From Streptomyces sp. NBC_01210 (GTDB lineage Bacteria > Actinomycetota > Actinomycetes > Streptomycetales > Streptomycetaceae), in assembly GCF_036010325.1 (NCBI RefSeq), contig NZ_CP108549.1, positions 7,254,001-7,318,000 on the forward strand: DNA of 64,000 bases, given 5' to 3'. The notes beneath the pieces are model-generated. The model was not told where the DNA came from, searched no databases, and saw nothing but the letters and a program-made list of their open reading frames with translations. The position numbers and the translations under genes were made by a program. The number at the start of each line of letters is the position of its first letter. The first letter of the stretch is position 1. This document shows, in pieces, positions 16,903-28,263 of the stretch.

Positions 16903-19605
16903 TCACGGTCCGCCTGAGGGGTCCGGCAACCCGTCGGTCTGCAGTGGCTGTTCCGTCCAGATGACCTTGCCGTCGGCGGTGTACCGCGTGCCCCAGCGCT
17001 CCGCGAACTGGGCGACGAGGAACAGCCCCCGGCCTCCCTCGTCCGTGATCGCCGCCTGCTTCAGGTGCGGCGAGGTGTTGCTGTGGTCGGAGACCTCGCA
17101 GATCAGGCTGCGGTCGCGGATCAGCCGTACGCGGATCGGGCCGGAGGCGTACCGAATGGCATTGGTGACCAGCTCGCTCAGGATCAGCTCGGTGGTGAAC
17201 GCTTCCTCCGCCAGACCCCACTCCGCCAGTTTGTCGGACACAGCCGCTCGTACGCGTGACACCTCTGCGGGCTCGGGCGGAACCTCCCAGTCCGCCACTC
17301 TCCCGGAGTCCAGCACGCGCGTACGGCCGACGAGCAGTGCCACGTCGTCGCTCGGGCTCTCGGGCAGCAGCGCTTGCAGTGCCGCCTCGCAGGTTTCCTC
17401 CGGTGTCCGGGCCGCGTGGTCGGAGAGCGTACGGCGGAGCAGGGCCAGGCCGTCGTCGATGTCCCGGCGCCGGTCCTCGACGAGCCCGTCCGTGTACAGC
17501 ACCAGTCCGCTGCCTTCGGGCAGCCGGATTTCCAGGGTTTCGAAGGGCAGACCGCCGAGCCCGAGCGGCGGGCCGCCCGGTACGTCGGCGAACTCTGCGC
17601 TGCCGTCCGGCCGAAGGAGCAGGGGCTGGAGGTGGCCGGCCCGTGCCATGGTGCAGTGGCCGGAGACCGGGTCGTAGATCGCGTACAGGCAGGTGGCTCC
17701 GGTGACTCGCGCCTCGGAGCCGTCGACGGCCTCGTCCTGGTCGATACGGGCGACCAGCTCGTCGATGTGCCACAAAAGCTCGTCGGGCGGCAGGTCCAGG
17801 GAGGAGAAGTTGTGGACCGCCGTCCGCAGCCGGCCCATGGTGGCCGCGGCATGCAGCCCATGACCTACGACGTCGCCCACCACGAGCGCCACCCGGGCGC
17901 CGGGCAGCGGGATGATGTCGAACCAGTCGCCGCCGACTCCGCCGAGTCCGCCGAGCCCGGCCTGTGCGGGCCGGTACCGGTAGGCGGCGTCGATGGCGTT
18001 CTGCTCCGGCAGGCCGCGTGGCAGCAGGCTGCGCTGCAGGGCCACCGCCATGGTGTGCTCGCGCGAGTAGCGCCGGGCGTTGTCGATGCTCACCGCGGCG
18101 CGGGCGACCAGCTCCTCGGCGAGCGACAGATCCTCGTCCTCGAACGGCTCGGGCTTCTCCGAACGCCAGAACATCGCCACGCCCAGAATGACGCCGCGGG
18201 CACGCAGCGGAACCGCGATCATCGAGTGGATTCCGTAGTCGGCGACAAGCTTGCGGGCTCGTTCCGGATCCTGTTCCTGCCAGCCGCCGAAGGCCGCCAG
18301 ATCCGCCTCGAGGACAGCCTCTCCCGCCCCGATGCCGGAACCCAGCCGGGTGGTCGGTACGAAGCGGATCAGCTGGCCGAGCGGGTAGAGCGCCGTGTCG
18401 TCCCGGAGGCCCTTGAAAGCCGTACGACGCATCTGCGGGGCGGCTCCTGTCGGCTCCTCGCCACGCAGCACGTCCTCCACCACATCGACGGTGGCGAAGT
18501 CGGCGAAGCGGGCCGCGGCGAACTCCGCTAGTTCCTCGCACGTCCGCGCCACGTCGAGCGTGGTGCCGATCTCCGTACCGGCGTCGTACAGGAGCTTCAG
18601 GCGCCCCCGCGCCACATCGGCCCTGCCGGAGAGCGCCCGCAGTTCGGTGGTGTCGCGCAGCGTCGCCACGCTGCCGGGCGGCCCGCCGGCCTGGTCCGTC
18701 GAGCGCTGGTTGACGGCGAGCAGCCGCTCTCCGACCAGATACACCTCGTCGTTGGCGATCCTGCCCGAGACCAGCAGCCGGGCGGTGAGCGGATCCAGCC
18801 CGAGCTCGGTGACCGGGGCCCCTTCCACGTCCGCAGGGAGCTCGAGCAGTCGGCGCGCCTCGTCGTTGGCGAGGAGCAGCCGTCCGTCGCCGCCGACGAT
18901 GAGCACACCCTCCCGTACGGCATGCAGAACGGCGTCGTGGTGCTCGTACATCCGGGTCATCTCGGCAGGGCCCAGACCGTGGGTCTGGCGCCGCAGCCGT
19001 CTGCTGACCAGCGCCGTTCCGCCCGCGGTCACGAGGAGCAGCGCGGCGGCGGCGCCGAACAGAAGAGGGAACTGATTCTGGACGACACCGCTGACATGCG
19101 CGATGGTGATCCCGGCCGAAACCAGGCCGACGATCTTGCCATGGGTGTCGGTGACGGGCACCACGGCCTGCACCAGAGGCCCGATGGTTCCGACGATTTT
19201 CTCGGTGACGATACCGCCGTTCAGCGCAGGCTGGACGTTGCCGACGAATTTCTTTCCGATCCGGTCGGGAAGTGGGTGCGTGTAGCGGATTCCGTCGGTG
19301 CTGAGTACGACGATGAAGTCGACGTCGGACCGTTTGCGTGCCCGTTCGGCCAGGGGCTGCAGTATCGCGGTGGGGTGGGGACTGGACAGGGCTGCCACGA
19401 TGCCGGGTGAATGCGCGAAGGTCTGGGCCACGGCGACGGACCGATTGCGGGCCTCACGTTCACTGTCGGACCGGGACTGCAGCACGAGCGCCGCCATGGC
19501 GGCGGCGACGAGCAACACCACGATCGCCACCTGCAGGAGAAAGACCTGACCTGCGACAGTTCGCATCTTCAGAACCGAGCGCGGGCGGCCGTAGCGTCCG
19601 GCCAT
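16903..19605 (-). CDS. Membrane PP2C (SpoIIE-type) phosphatase with cache, PAS, GAF and anti-sigma kinase-like domains
   Basis: 900-residue signalling protein. Order: membrane helix (about 18-42), extracellular single-cache region like CitA/DcuS sensors, second helix (about 183-205), PAS (EGVLIVGGDGRLLLAND), GAF, SpoIIE/PP2C phosphatase (GGVGGDWFDIIPLPGARVAL split motif, VVGDVVGHG), and a C-terminal HATPase_c_2 domain (ELILSELVTNAIRYA, GGRGLFLV) like anti-sigma-factor kinases. It joins the activating phosphatase and inhibitory kinase of a partner-switching pathway in one sensor. The downstream sigma factor or antagonist is not in the window. Confidence 0.93.
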   Translation of the reverse strand: MAGRYGRPRSVLKMRTVAGQVFLLQVAIVVLLVAAAMAALVLQSRSDSEREARNRSVAVAQTFAHSPGIVAALSSPHPTAILQPLAERARKRSDVDFIVVLSTDGIRYTHPLPDRIGKKFVGNVQPALNGGIVTEKIVGTIGPLVQAVVPVTDTHGKIVGLVSAGITIAHVSGVVQNQFPLLFGAAAALLLVTAGGTALVSRRLRRQTHGLGPAEMTRMYEHHDAVLHAVREGVLIVGGDGRLLLANDEARRLLELPADVEGAPVTELGLDPLTARLLVSGRIANDEVYLVGERLLAVNQRSTDQAGGPPGSVATLRDTTELRALSGRADVARGRLKLLYDAGTEIGTTLDVARTCEELAEFAAARFADFATVDVVEDVLRGEEPTGAAPQMRRTAFKGLRDDTALYPLGQLIRFVPTTRLGSGIGAGEAVLEADLAAFGGWQEQDPERARKLVADYGIHSMIAVPLRARGVILGVAMFWRSEKPEPFEDEDLSLAEELVARAAVSIDNARRYSREHTMAVALQRSLLPRGLPEQNAIDAAYRYRPAQAGLGGLGGVGGDWFDIIPLPGARVALVVGDVVGHGLHAAATMGRLRTAVHNFSSLDLPPDELLWHIDELVARIDQDEAVDGSEARVTGATCLYAIYDPVSGHCTMARAGHLQPLLLRPDGSAEFADVPGGPPLGLGGLPFETLEIRLPEGSGLVLYTDGLVEDRRRDIDDGLALLRRTLSDHAARTPEETCEAALQALLPESPSDDVALLVGRTRVLDSGRVADWEVPPEPAEVSRVRAAVSDKLAEWGLAEEAFTTELILSELVTNAIRYASGPIRVRLIRDRSLICEVSDHSNTSPHLKQAAITDEGGRGLFLVAQFAERWGTRYTADGKVIWTEQPLQTDGLPDPSGGP

Positions 19606-19922
19606 GTGCTATTTGTACACCTCCGGCATACGCTGGGCGATCCGCATACCGTAGATCGCGGAGGGCGCGCACGCGACGCACTTGCCGTAATCAGTGGCTC
19701 GGGGCCGGGTCTTGGACCAGGTGGATCATGGCCGGAACAGGTCGGTCGGGGCGGGAGCGGCGCCAGGCGTCGGGGGCAGCCCGGGGAGCGTGCCTGCGGG
19801 ATCCGTACATCACCTCGGCCCGCACCGGCCTCACCCGCCCGCACCCGCTGTCGGGGGCGGTGCTGGTGCTGCCGGATGCGGGCCGGGGTCTGGTCTGGCC
19901 AGTGCGGCTTTCGGCGGTACGG
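19606..19922. other. 317-base region without a supported gene
   Basis: Lies between the start of the PP2C gene and the stop of the pigment hydroxylase, both on the minus strand, so it must hold the PP2C promoter. Short readings on the plus strand have no ribosome binding site and poor codon pattern. No repeat or hairpin stands out. Confidence 0.5.
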
Positions 19923-21560
19923 TCAGTCGCGGTACAGCAACTTCGTCATGACCTCGCGGACGGTGGCCTCCGGATCAGCCACCGCGCCCGCCGACCGCCA
20001 GGCGACGAAGCCGTCCGGGCGTACGATCAGCGCGCCCTCCGCCGTCGTGCCGTGCGTCTCGGCCCAGTCGGCCCCGTTCCCGGGCGTCAGGTCGGCGTCC
20101 GGTCCCGCACCGATCGCGTACGCGTCAAGCCGCACGGTCAGCAGCTCGGCGACCTTCCGGGCCGCCGCACGCCACGCCGTGCCCTCCGAGCTGAGCAGCA
20201 CGAACGCCTGCTCGTAGAGGTCCAGCGTGGACATCCGCTCACCCGATCTGACGACCCACATATGGGGGGACCTGGTGCCGGGTTCGCCCGTCAGCTGCAT
20301 TCGCTCGGGCACCACGGGCCGTTCGGGGTCCACACCCAGGACGGCGCCGCGGGGGTAGCCGTAACCCATGGCCACATTGAGGATCCCGCCCTGCCGCCCG
20401 CCGCCCGGGGTGGCGACGGGCGCGTACCCCGGGTGGCTGTGTTCGGCGGAGCGGGCCGATGCGCGCTCGCTCGTCGCGCGCGCCACCGGCAGCCGCTCCG
20501 ACTCGTACGTCGAGAGCAGTTCCGGCCCCGCCGCGCCCTCCAGCACCGCCGCGAGCTTCCAGGCGAGGTTGTGCGCGTCCTGGATTCCGGTGTTGGAGCC
20601 GAAAGCTCCGGTCGGGGACATCTCGTGAGCCGAGTCCCCGGCGAGGAAGACCCGGCCCGAGAAGTACCGCTCGGCGACCCGTTCCGCGGCGTGCCACGGC
20701 GCCATGCCGGTGATCTCAACATCCATGCCTGACACGTCCGTTGCCCGGCGGATGTGCTCGATGCACCGCTCGTCGGTGAAGTCCGCGAGCGTCTCGCCCT
20801 GCTCCGGGTGCCACGGCGCGTGGAACACCCACTGCTCCTTGTTGTCCACGGGCAGCAGAGCGCCGTCCGCCTCGGGGTTGGTGAGGTAGCAGCAGATGAA
20901 GCGCCGGTCGCCCAGCGCCTCCGCGAGCCGCCGCGAACGGAAGGTGATACTCACGTTGTGGAACAGGTCGCCGTGGCCCGTCTGGCCGATGCGGAGCTGC
21001 TCCCGGATAGGGCTCCGCGGCCCGTCGGCCGCGACGAGATAGTCCGCGCGCACCTTGGTGTGCTTGCCGGTCTCCCGGTCCTTCATGACCGCGCTCACGC
21101 CCGTCGCGTCCTGCTCGAAGGTCATCAGTTCGGTGGAGAACCGCAGGTCGCCGCCCTCCTTCCGGGCGCAGGACAGCAGCACGGGTTCGAGGTCGTTCTG
21201 ACTGCAGAGGCACCACGAGCTCGGGCTGAAGCGCGCGAGCGCACCACCGGGGTCGATCTCCTTGAACAGCCACTCCTGGTCGTCGCCGGTCAGCGATCCC
21301 GCTTGCAGGATGCCGTGGTTCTCCGCGAGGACCGATGCGGCCTGCCGGATCTCCGGCTCTGCCTCGGCGCCGCGGAACAGCTCCATCGTCCGAACGTTGT
21401 TCCCGCGTCCACGCGGGTGCTTCGAAGTGCCTGAGTGCTTCTCGATCAGCAGGTGACTGATGCCGAGGCGGCCCAGGAACAGCGAGGTGGACAGGCCCAC
21501 CAGGGACCCGCCCACGATCAGGACCGGCACGCGGTGGTCGATGTTCTCTTCCAATTCCAT
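19923..21560 (-). CDS. FAD-dependent aromatic polyketide hydroxylase (WhiE ORF VIII type)
   Basis: 545-residue flavin monooxygenase. FAD-binding motif VLIVGGSLVGLSTSLFLGR at the start, VAADGPRSPIREQL (DG motif) in the middle, and GDSAHEMSPTGAFGSNTG (GD motif) near residue 290. It is divergent from the pigment genes, exactly as the whiE ORF VIII hydroxylase is in S. coelicolor, and probably hydroxylates the spore-pigment polyketide. Start at the ATG reading MELEENIDHR, preceded by CAGGAGCTGGAG. Confidence 0.9.
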   Translation of the reverse strand: MELEENIDHRVPVLIVGGSLVGLSTSLFLGRLGISHLLIEKHSGTSKHPRGRGNNVRTMELFRGAEAEPEIRQAASVLAENHGILQAGSLTGDDQEWLFKEIDPGGALARFSPSSWCLCSQNDLEPVLLSCARKEGGDLRFSTELMTFEQDATGVSAVMKDRETGKHTKVRADYLVAADGPRSPIREQLRIGQTGHGDLFHNVSITFRSRRLAEALGDRRFICCYLTNPEADGALLPVDNKEQWVFHAPWHPEQGETLADFTDERCIEHIRRATDVSGMDVEITGMAPWHAAERVAERYFSGRVFLAGDSAHEMSPTGAFGSNTGIQDAHNLAWKLAAVLEGAAGPELLSTYESERLPVARATSERASARSAEHSHPGYAPVATPGGGRQGGILNVAMGYGYPRGAVLGVDPERPVVPERMQLTGEPGTRSPHMWVVRSGERMSTLDLYEQAFVLLSSEGTAWRAAARKVAELLTVRLDAYAIGAGPDADLTPGNGADWAETHGTTAEGALIVRPDGFVAWRSAGAVADPEATVREVMTKLLYRD

Positions 21561-21821
21561 GAGTTGCTCCAGCTCCTGCCGCCCTAGGGGGATGGAACTT
21601 TCATGCCCTCTACGGAAGCCGTTTGCTCCCGCATTCACCCGCATGGTTCTCAGCTCTCGCGCCACTCGTGGTACCGGACCACGATCGGTTGCGGGAGCGC
21701 CCCCCAACACATGGGAGGCGGACCGTCCGTATCCGCAGGGCGATTGACCCGGCGGATTCCACTGACGACGGACGAGGTCCACGCGAAGTGGCGGCCACGC
21801 TGTCGCAAAGGAGAGTGAAAG

Positions 21822-22943
21822 ATGACAACCCTGTCGGAACGGACATCGCAGTCCGCCTTCGACGGCTCCAGGCTTCGGGTCGTCCTGCTATTGGATCTTC
21901 ATGACGGTGCCCAGAACCAGTTCCTGGAGGCGTACGAGCATCTGCGCAACCAGGTGGCGTCGATCCCCGGTCACATCAGCGACCAGCTCTGCCAGTCGAT
22001 CGAGAACCCGTCGCAGTGGCTCATCACCAGCGAATGGGAGAGCGCACCGCCCTTCCTGGCCTGGGTGAACAGCGAGGAGCACGTCGAGACGGTCCAGCCG
22101 CTGCACAGCTGCGTGCGCGACACGCGGTCGCTGCGGTTCAGCGTTCTGCGGGAGACCGAAGGGGCCGCAGGCGGCGCCCCTGACAAGCTCAAGGGCGGGC
22201 TCCAGGCCTCGCCCAGGCTCGGGGACGGCGTGGTCCGGCACGCGCTCACCTTCACGGTCAAGCCGGGCAGCGAGAAGGAGGTCGCGAAGATCCTCGCCGG
22301 CTACACCTCCCCGGCGGCCCAGGTCGACGAGCACACCCGGTTGCGCCGTACCTCGCTCTTCATGCACGGCAACCGCGTCGTGCGGGCCATCGAGGTGCAG
22401 GGGGACCTGCTCGCGGCGCTGCGCTACGTGGCCCGCCAGCCGGAGGTCAGGAAGGTGGAGGAGGCCATCAACCCGTATCTGGAGCAGGACCGGGACCTGA
22501 ACGATCAGGACTCCGCCCGGATGTTCTTCACCCGGGCGGCGCTCCCGGCGGTCCACCATGTGGCGGCCGACGGGCCCTCGCCCACCGACGTACACCGGCA
22601 CGCGCTGCTCTACCAGGCCAAGGAGGGCTGCGGGATGGCCCTGGCCCGGCTGCTCGCCAAGCAGTCCGAGACGGCGGCCAACGACCCCACGACCCCCATC
22701 GCGAGCTGCACCATCTTCCAGCGCGACGACATCGTGGTCCGGCTCATCGACATGAACGGCCCGCTCAAGGCGCGGCCCGAACTGGCGCTCGGCATCAGCG
22801 GTGCCAGGAAGGCGGCCACGCTCACCCGTCTGCTCGCCACCGGAAAGGACGGCGTGCCGACCACCGACGAGGAGTTCTCACGCTTCCTCGCCAGCTCCGA
22901 CATGCGCCTGATCACGGACCGGTGCGCCTCGTCGGAATCCTGA
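21822..22943 (+). CDS. SchA/CurD-like spore-pigment protein (WhiE ORF I type)
   Basis: 373 residues, with a SchA/CurD-like domain in the second half ([16 protein letters not shown] region, [20 protein letters not shown]) and an antibiotic-biosynthesis-monooxygenase-like dimeric alpha/beta barrel region earlier ([19 protein letters not shown]). It is the first gene of the plus-strand pigment operon; the enzymatic role of this family is not known. Clear AAGGAG ribosome binding site. Confidence 0.88.
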   Translation: MTTLSERTSQSAFDGSRLRVVLLLDLHDGAQNQFLEAYEHLRNQVASIPGHISDQLCQSIENPSQWLITSEWESAPPFLAWVNSEEHVETVQPLHSCVRDTRSLRFSVLRETEGAAGGAPDKLKGGLQASPRLGDGVVRHALTFTVKPGSEKEVAKILAGYTSPAAQVDEHTRLRRTSLFMHGNRVVRAIEVQGDLLAALRYVARQPEVRKVEEAINPYLEQDRDLNDQDSARMFFTRAALPAVHHVAADGPSPTDVHRHALLYQAKEGCGMALARLLAKQSETAANDPTTPIASCTIFQRDDIVVRLIDMNGPLKARPELALGISGARKAATLTRLLATGKDGVPTTDEEFSRFLASSDMRLITDRCASSES

Positions 22944-23013
22944 ACCCGATTGTCCGGCCCATCCAGCCACGCGGCCAAGGCCGTCGGGGGCAACGCACCT
23001 GGAGGAAGCAGTC

Positions 23014-23457
23014 ATGACCACGCACCGCCCACGCATCGTGGACCTCAGCGAGACCCAGCCCAACCGCAGGCGCGGAGGCGACCTGCGCGCCATGCTCACC
23101 CCGACCGCGGTGGGTGCCACCACTGGCTTCATGGGGCTGGCCATCGTGCAGCCCGGTGAGCGCATCGGGGAGCACTACCACCCGTACTCCGAGGAGTTCG
23201 TCTACGTCGTCAGCGGGCTCCTCGAGGTGGACCTGGACGGAGAGACGCATGCGATGCGACCCGATCAGGGCCTCATGATCCCGCTGAATATGCGCCACCG
23301 GTTCCGCAACGTCGGAAACGTGGAGGCCCGCATGGTGTTCCACCTCGGTCCGCTGGCCCCGCGCCCGGAGCTCGGGCACGTCGACACCGAGAACACCGAG
23401 AACACCGAGCACTCCGAGCAGGGCCTGCCGCCGGAACGGACTGGGGCGGTGTCGTGA
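23014..23457 (+). CDS. Cupin domain protein of the spore-pigment cluster (WhiE ORF II / CurC type)
   Basis: 147 residues. One cupin domain: motif 1 [17 protein letters not shown] supplies His, His and Glu ligands, and motif 2 [14 protein letters not shown] supplies the last His. A short Asp/Thr/Glu/Asn repeat follows at the C-terminus. In other pigment loci the cupin is conserved but its step is unclear (cyclisation or oxygenation). GGAGGAAG ribosome binding site. The stop overlaps the KS-alpha start (GTGA). Confidence 0.9.
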   Translation: MTTHRPRIVDLSETQPNRRRGGDLRAMLTPTAVGATTGFMGLAIVQPGERIGEHYHPYSEEFVYVVSGLLEVDLDGETHAMRPDQGLMIPLNMRHRFRNVGNVEARMVFHLGPLAPRPELGHVDTENTENTEHSEQGLPPERTGAVS

Positions 23458-24722
23458 ACCGGCGGGTGGCGGTCACCGGGGTCGGTATCGTCGCCCCCGG
23501 CGGAGTCGGCGCCACGGCGTTCTGGGACCTGCTCGCCAACGGCCGTACGGCGACGCGGGGCATCACCCTCTTCAACCCGGAGGGTTTCCGCTCCCGTATC
23601 GCCGCCGAGGTCGACTTCGATCCGGCGGCGCACGGCCTCGACGAGAACCAGGTGGCGCGCTCGGACCGGTACATCCAGTTCGCGCTGGTGGCCGCCCGGG
23701 AGGCGGTACGTGACGCCGGTCTCGACCCCGAGAAGGAGGATCCCTGGCGCATCGGGGTGTCGTTGGGCACCGCGGTCGGCGGCACCACACGTCTCGAGCA
23801 CGACTACGTCGCCGTCAGCGAGAGCGGCACGTACTGGGACGTGGACCACCACCCGGCCGGACCTCATCTGCAGCGCGCGTTCTCGCCCAGCTCACTCGCC
23901 TCCGCGGTGGCCGAGCAGGTAGGTGCCCACGGCCCGGTGCAGACCGTCTCGACGGGCTGCACCTCGGGACTCGACGCGATCGGCTATGCCTTCCACGCCA
24001 TTGAGGAGGGCCGGCTCGACGTCTGCATAGCGGGCGCGTCGGACTCGCCCATCTCACCCATCACCGTGGCGTGCTTCGACGCGATCAAAGCCACCTCGCC
24101 GAACAACGACGACCCGGCCCACGCCTCCCGGCCGTTCGACGCCAACCGGGACGGGTTCGTCATGGGCGAGGGCGGCGCCGTCCTCATCCTGGAGGACCTG
24201 GAGCACGCTCGTGCCCGCGGCGCGACCGTGTACTGCGAGATAGGGGGTTACGCCACCTTCGGCAACGCCTACCACATGACCGGGCTCACCCCCGAGGGAC
24301 TGGAGATGGCCCAGGCGATCAACACCGCCCTCGACCACGCCCGTATCGACAGCTCACAGATCGACTACGTCAACGCACACGGCTCCGGCACCAAGCAGAA
24401 CGACCGGCACGAGACAGCCGCGGTGAAACGCTCACTGGGCGACCACGCCTTCAAAACGCCCATGAGCTCCATCAAATCCATGGTGGGCCACTCGCTGGGC
24501 GCCATCGGCGCGATCGAGCTCGTGGCCTGCGTACTGGCCATGGCCCACCAGGTGGTGCCGCCGACGGCGAACTACGAGACCCCCGACCCCGAGTGCGACC
24601 TCGACTATGTGCCGCGCACCGCCCGCTCACGGAAGCTGCACAGCGTGCTCTCGGTGGGCAGCGGATTCGGCGGTTTCCAGTCGGCGGTCGTCATGACCAG
24701 ACCAAGTGGGAGGACCCTATGA
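23454..24722 (+). CDS. Ketosynthase alpha (minimal PKS, WhiE ORF III type)
   Basis: 422-residue beta-ketoacyl-ACP synthase, building the poly-beta-keto chain from malonyl-ACP. Catalytic Cys in [12 protein letters not shown] (about residue 168), His in [12 protein letters not shown] and His in [11 protein letters not shown] complete the active site. GTG start overlapping the cupin stop; the stop overlaps the KS-beta ATG. Such coupling keeps the alpha/beta heterodimer balanced. Confidence 0.96.
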   Translation: MNRRVAVTGVGIVAPGGVGATAFWDLLANGRTATRGITLFNPEGFRSRIAAEVDFDPAAHGLDENQVARSDRYIQFALVAAREAVRDAGLDPEKEDPWRIGVSLGTAVGGTTRLEHDYVAVSESGTYWDVDHHPAGPHLQRAFSPSSLASAVAEQVGAHGPVQTVSTGCTSGLDAIGYAFHAIEEGRLDVCIAGASDSPISPITVACFDAIKATSPNNDDPAHASRPFDANRDGFVMGEGGAVLILEDLEHARARGATVYCEIGGYATFGNAYHMTGLTPEGLEMAQAINTALDHARIDSSQIDYVNAHGSGTKQNDRHETAAVKRSLGDHAFKTPMSSIKSMVGHSLGAIGAIELVACVLAMAHQVVPPTANYETPDPECDLDYVPRTARSRKLHSVLSVGSGFGGFQSAVVMTRPSGRTL

Positions 24723-25969
24723 GCTCCCGGCAGGATCGGCACACGGTCGTCACCGGCATCGGTGTCATAGCCCCCAACGGGGCCAACACCGAGGCCTTCT
24801 GGAAGTCGACCCACGAGGGCGTCAGCGTCCTCGACCGCGTCACCCGCGAGGGCTGCGAGCATCTTCCGCTCCGCGTCGCGGGCGAGGTGCGCGACTTCGA
24901 CGCGACTGCGCTGATAGAGGAGCGCTTTCTCGTCCAGACGGACCGGTTCACGCACTTCGCGATGGCAGCGGCCGATCTCGCCATGGAGGACGCCCGGCTC
25001 GGCCGCGGCGACTACGAGGGTTCGCCCTTCGCCGTGGGCGTGGTGACCGCGGCGGGCTCCGGTGGTGGCGAGTTCGGACAGCGCGAACTGCAGCGGCTGT
25101 GGGGACAGGGCTCCCGCTTCGTCGGCCCGTACCAGTCCATCGCCTGGTTCTACGCCGCGAGCACCGGCCAGATATCCATCCGCGGCGGCTTCAAGGGGCC
25201 GTGCGGCGTCGTGGCCAGCGACGAGGCGGGCGGGCTCGACGCGCTCGCGCATGCCGCCGGTGCCATCCGCCGCGGCACCGACGCGGTCGTGGTCGGTGCC
25301 GCGGAAGCCCCGCTGGCGCCCTACTCGGTCGTCTGCCAGCTGGGGTACGAGGATCTCAGCACCTGCGAGGAACCGGACCGCGCCTACCGGCCGTTCACCG
25401 CCGACGCCTGCGGCTTCGTCCCTGCCGAAGGCGGCGCGATGCTGGTGGTCGAGGAGGAGACTGCGGCCCGCCGCCGAGGGGCCCGGGTCCGCGCCCGGGT
25501 GGCCGGGCACGCCGCGACCTTCACCGGACCGTCGCGGTGGGAGGAGTCCCGGGAGGGACTGGCCCAGGCGATCCGTGGCGCTCTGAGGGAAGCCGAGTGC
25601 GCGCCGGAGGAGATCGACGTGGTCTTCGCGGACGCGCTCGGCGTACCGGAGGCCGACCGCGCCGAGGCGATGGCGATCGCCGACGCGCTGGGCGCACACG
25701 GCTGCAAGGTACCGGTGACGGCGCCCAAGACCGGTATCGGCCGGGCCTACTGCGGCGGACCCGTGCTCGACGCGGCCGCCGCCGTGCTGGCCATGGAGCG
25801 CGACCTCGTACCACCCACTCCCAATGTCTTCGACGTGTGCCACGACCTCGATGTCGTGACCGGCCGGGCGCGACCCGCTCAGCTGCGGACTGCGCTGGTG
25901 CTGAGCCGCGGGCTCATGGGCTCGAACGCGGCACTGGTGCTGCGGCACGCCACCGAAACCCCCTCATGA
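24719..25969 (+). CDS. Ketosynthase beta / chain-length factor (WhiE ORF IV type)
   Basis: 416 residues, homologous to KS-alpha but without the active-site Cys; sets chain length. The region aligned with that Cys reads [13 protein letters not shown], with Glu where most chain-length factors have Gln (the residue linked to malonyl decarboxylation). Other fold motifs remain ([21 protein letters not shown]). ATG overlaps the KS-alpha stop. Confidence 0.95.
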   Translation: MSSRQDRHTVVTGIGVIAPNGANTEAFWKSTHEGVSVLDRVTREGCEHLPLRVAGEVRDFDATALIEERFLVQTDRFTHFAMAAADLAMEDARLGRGDYEGSPFAVGVVTAAGSGGGEFGQRELQRLWGQGSRFVGPYQSIAWFYAASTGQISIRGGFKGPCGVVASDEAGGLDALAHAAGAIRRGTDAVVVGAAEAPLAPYSVVCQLGYEDLSTCEEPDRAYRPFTADACGFVPAEGGAMLVVEEETAARRRGARVRARVAGHAATFTGPSRWEESREGLAQAIRGALREAECAPEEIDVVFADALGVPEADRAEAMAIADALGAHGCKVPVTAPKTGIGRAYCGGPVLDAAAAVLAMERDLVPPTPNVFDVCHDLDVVTGRARPAQLRTALVLSRGLMGSNAALVLRHATETPS

Positions 25970-25983
25970 GAAGGAGAGCACTC

Positions 25984-26719
<736 letters not shown>

Positions 26720-26746
26720 GCCCGGGCAAGGAAAGGGAGCCTCCCG

Positions 26747-27079
26747 ATGCACCAAGCTCTGATCGTCGCCCGTATGGCGCCGGAATCGGCCCCGGACATC
26801 GCCAAGCTGTTCGCGGCCTCCGACGCCGGTGAACTTCCGCACCTCGTCGGAGTCACCCGCCGCAGCCTGTTCCAGTTCGGCGATGTGTACATGCACCTGA
26901 TCGAGTCCGAGAAGCCGCCCGGCCCGGAGATCGCGAAGGTGACGGAACATCCGGCCTTCCGGGACATCAGCGACCGGCTCACGGCCTTCGTCAGTCCGTA
27001 CAACCCGGAGACCTGGCGCACCCCGAAGGACGCGATGGCCCACCAGTTCTACCGGTGGGAGCGCGACGGAACCACATGA
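26747..27079 (+). CDS. TcmI-type polyketide cyclase (WhiE ORF VII type)
   Basis: 110 residues of the TcmI family: ALIVARMAPESAPDIAKLFA, then ELPHLVGVTRRSLFQFGD and a C-terminal FYRWER. A ferredoxin-like dimeric barrel that closes later rings. Last gene of the pigment operon, with AAAGGGAG upstream and a terminator downstream. Confidence 0.94.
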   Translation: MHQALIVARMAPESAPDIAKLFAASDAGELPHLVGVTRRSLFQFGDVYMHLIESEKPPGPEIAKVTEHPAFRDISDRLTAFVSPYNPETWRTPKDAMAHQFYRWERDGTT

Positions 27080-27090
27080 GGACATGCGAT

Positions 27091-27127
27091 CGCCCCGGGT
27101 CCGGGCTGAGAAGCCGGACTCGGGGCG
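27091..27127. terminator. Terminator of the pigment operon
   Basis: CGCCCCGGGTCCGG pairs with CCGGACTCGGGGCG around a short loop, with one mismatch, between convergent cyclase and methyltransferase genes; probably bidirectional. Confidence 0.75.
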
Positions 27128-27163
27128 TTGTTGCGCGTGTTGAGGTGCGGAGAGCGACCACGG

Positions 27164-28231
27164 TCACCCGGGGACGGTGCATTCGAACGCGTCGAGGTAC
27201 GGGTTGACCGGGCGGATCTCGCCGATGAGCAGACCCGCCTTCGTCACTCTTTCCACCAGGCTCTGCTTGGTGTGCTTCGCGCCGCCGACGTTGAGCAGCA
27301 GGAGCAGATCCATGGCCGTGGTGAACTTCATCGAGGGAGTGTCGTCCACGAGGTTCTCGATGACCACGACCCGGGCCCCCGGCCGCGCCGCCGCGACGAT
27401 GTTCCCCAGAGTTCTGCGGGTGCTCTCGTCGTCCCACTCCAGGATGTTCTTGATGATGTAGAGATCGGCCTCGACCGGGATGTCCTGGCGGCAGTCTCCG
27501 GGGACGATACGGACCCGATCCGCGAGCGAACCCCCTTCCCGCAGCCGGGGATCCGCCTTCGCGACCACGTCGGGCAGATCGAGCAGCGTGCCCCGGACGG
27601 CCGGATGCTTCTCCAGCAGGCTCGCGAGCACATGCCCCTGGCCGCCGCCGATGTCCGCGACCACCGAGATACCGGTCAGGTCGAGGAGCTCCGCGACTTC
27701 CAGCGCCGACTGCCTGCTGGATGTGGTCATGGCCCGGTTGAACACCTGGGCCGACTCGTGCGCGTCCTGGTGCAGGTACTCGAAGAACCCCTTGCCGTAC
27801 AGCTCGTGGAAGACGCTCCCGCCGGAACGCACCGCCTCGTCGAGCCGGGGCCAGGCGTCCCAGGTCCACGGCTCTGTGCACCACAGAGCGATGTACCGCA
27901 GGCTGTTGGGATCGTCCTCGCGCAGCATCAGCGACATGTCCGTGTGGGCGAACGTCCCGTCCTCGGTCTCGACGAAGATGCCGTAGCAGGACAGGGTGCG
28001 CAGCAGCCGGCGCAGCGACTTGGGTTCGGCGTCCACCGCGGTCGCGAGCTGCTCCGCGGTGGCGGGTGAATCGCCGAGCGCGTCGGCCACGCCCAGCCGG
28101 GCGGCCGCGCGTACGGCAGCGGCGCACGCCGCCCCGAAGACAAGCTCGCGCAGCCGCATGGCGGGCGGGGGGGTGGGCACGACGGGGGTGGTGACGGTGG
28201 TGGTGACGGGGGTGGGACTTACGGTGGTCAT
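27164..28231 (-). CDS. SAM-dependent O-methyltransferase (plant-type, small-molecule)
   Basis: 355 residues. N-terminal dimerisation/winged-helix region (RLGVADALGDSPATAEQLA, SLRRLLRTLSCYGIF), then a Rossmann SAM site with VVADIGGGQGHVLASLL (about residue 190) and LPDVV, and the catalytic-side segment IIKNILEWDDESTRRTL. The same family as aromatic polyketide O-methyltransferases such as TcmN/DnrK. It faces the pigment operon and may methylate the pigment; this is positional inference, as the S. coelicolor cluster lacks an adjacent one to my knowledge. The N-terminus has an odd Thr/Pro/Val-rich lead. Confidence 0.88.
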   Translation of the reverse strand: MTTVSPTPVTTTVTTPVVPTPPPAMRLRELVFGAACAAAVRAAARLGVADALGDSPATAEQLATAVDAEPKSLRRLLRTLSCYGIFVETEDGTFAHTDMSLMLREDDPNSLRYIALWCTEPWTWDAWPRLDEAVRSGGSVFHELYGKGFFEYLHQDAHESAQVFNRAMTTSSRQSALEVAELLDLTGISVVADIGGGQGHVLASLLEKHPAVRGTLLDLPDVVAKADPRLREGGSLADRVRIVPGDCRQDIPVEADLYIIKNILEWDDESTRRTLGNIVAAARPGARVVVIENLVDDTPSMKFTTAMDLLLLLNVGGAKHTKQSLVERVTKAGLLIGEIRPVNPYLDAFECTVPG

Positions 28232-28263
28232 ACCGCCTCGATTCTCCTGCTGAGGGGGAACAC

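Noticed and set aside
19694..19951. Small plus-strand ORF between the phosphatase and hydroxylase genes
   Set aside because: No ribosome binding site, no family resemblance, and runs into the opposite-strand gene.
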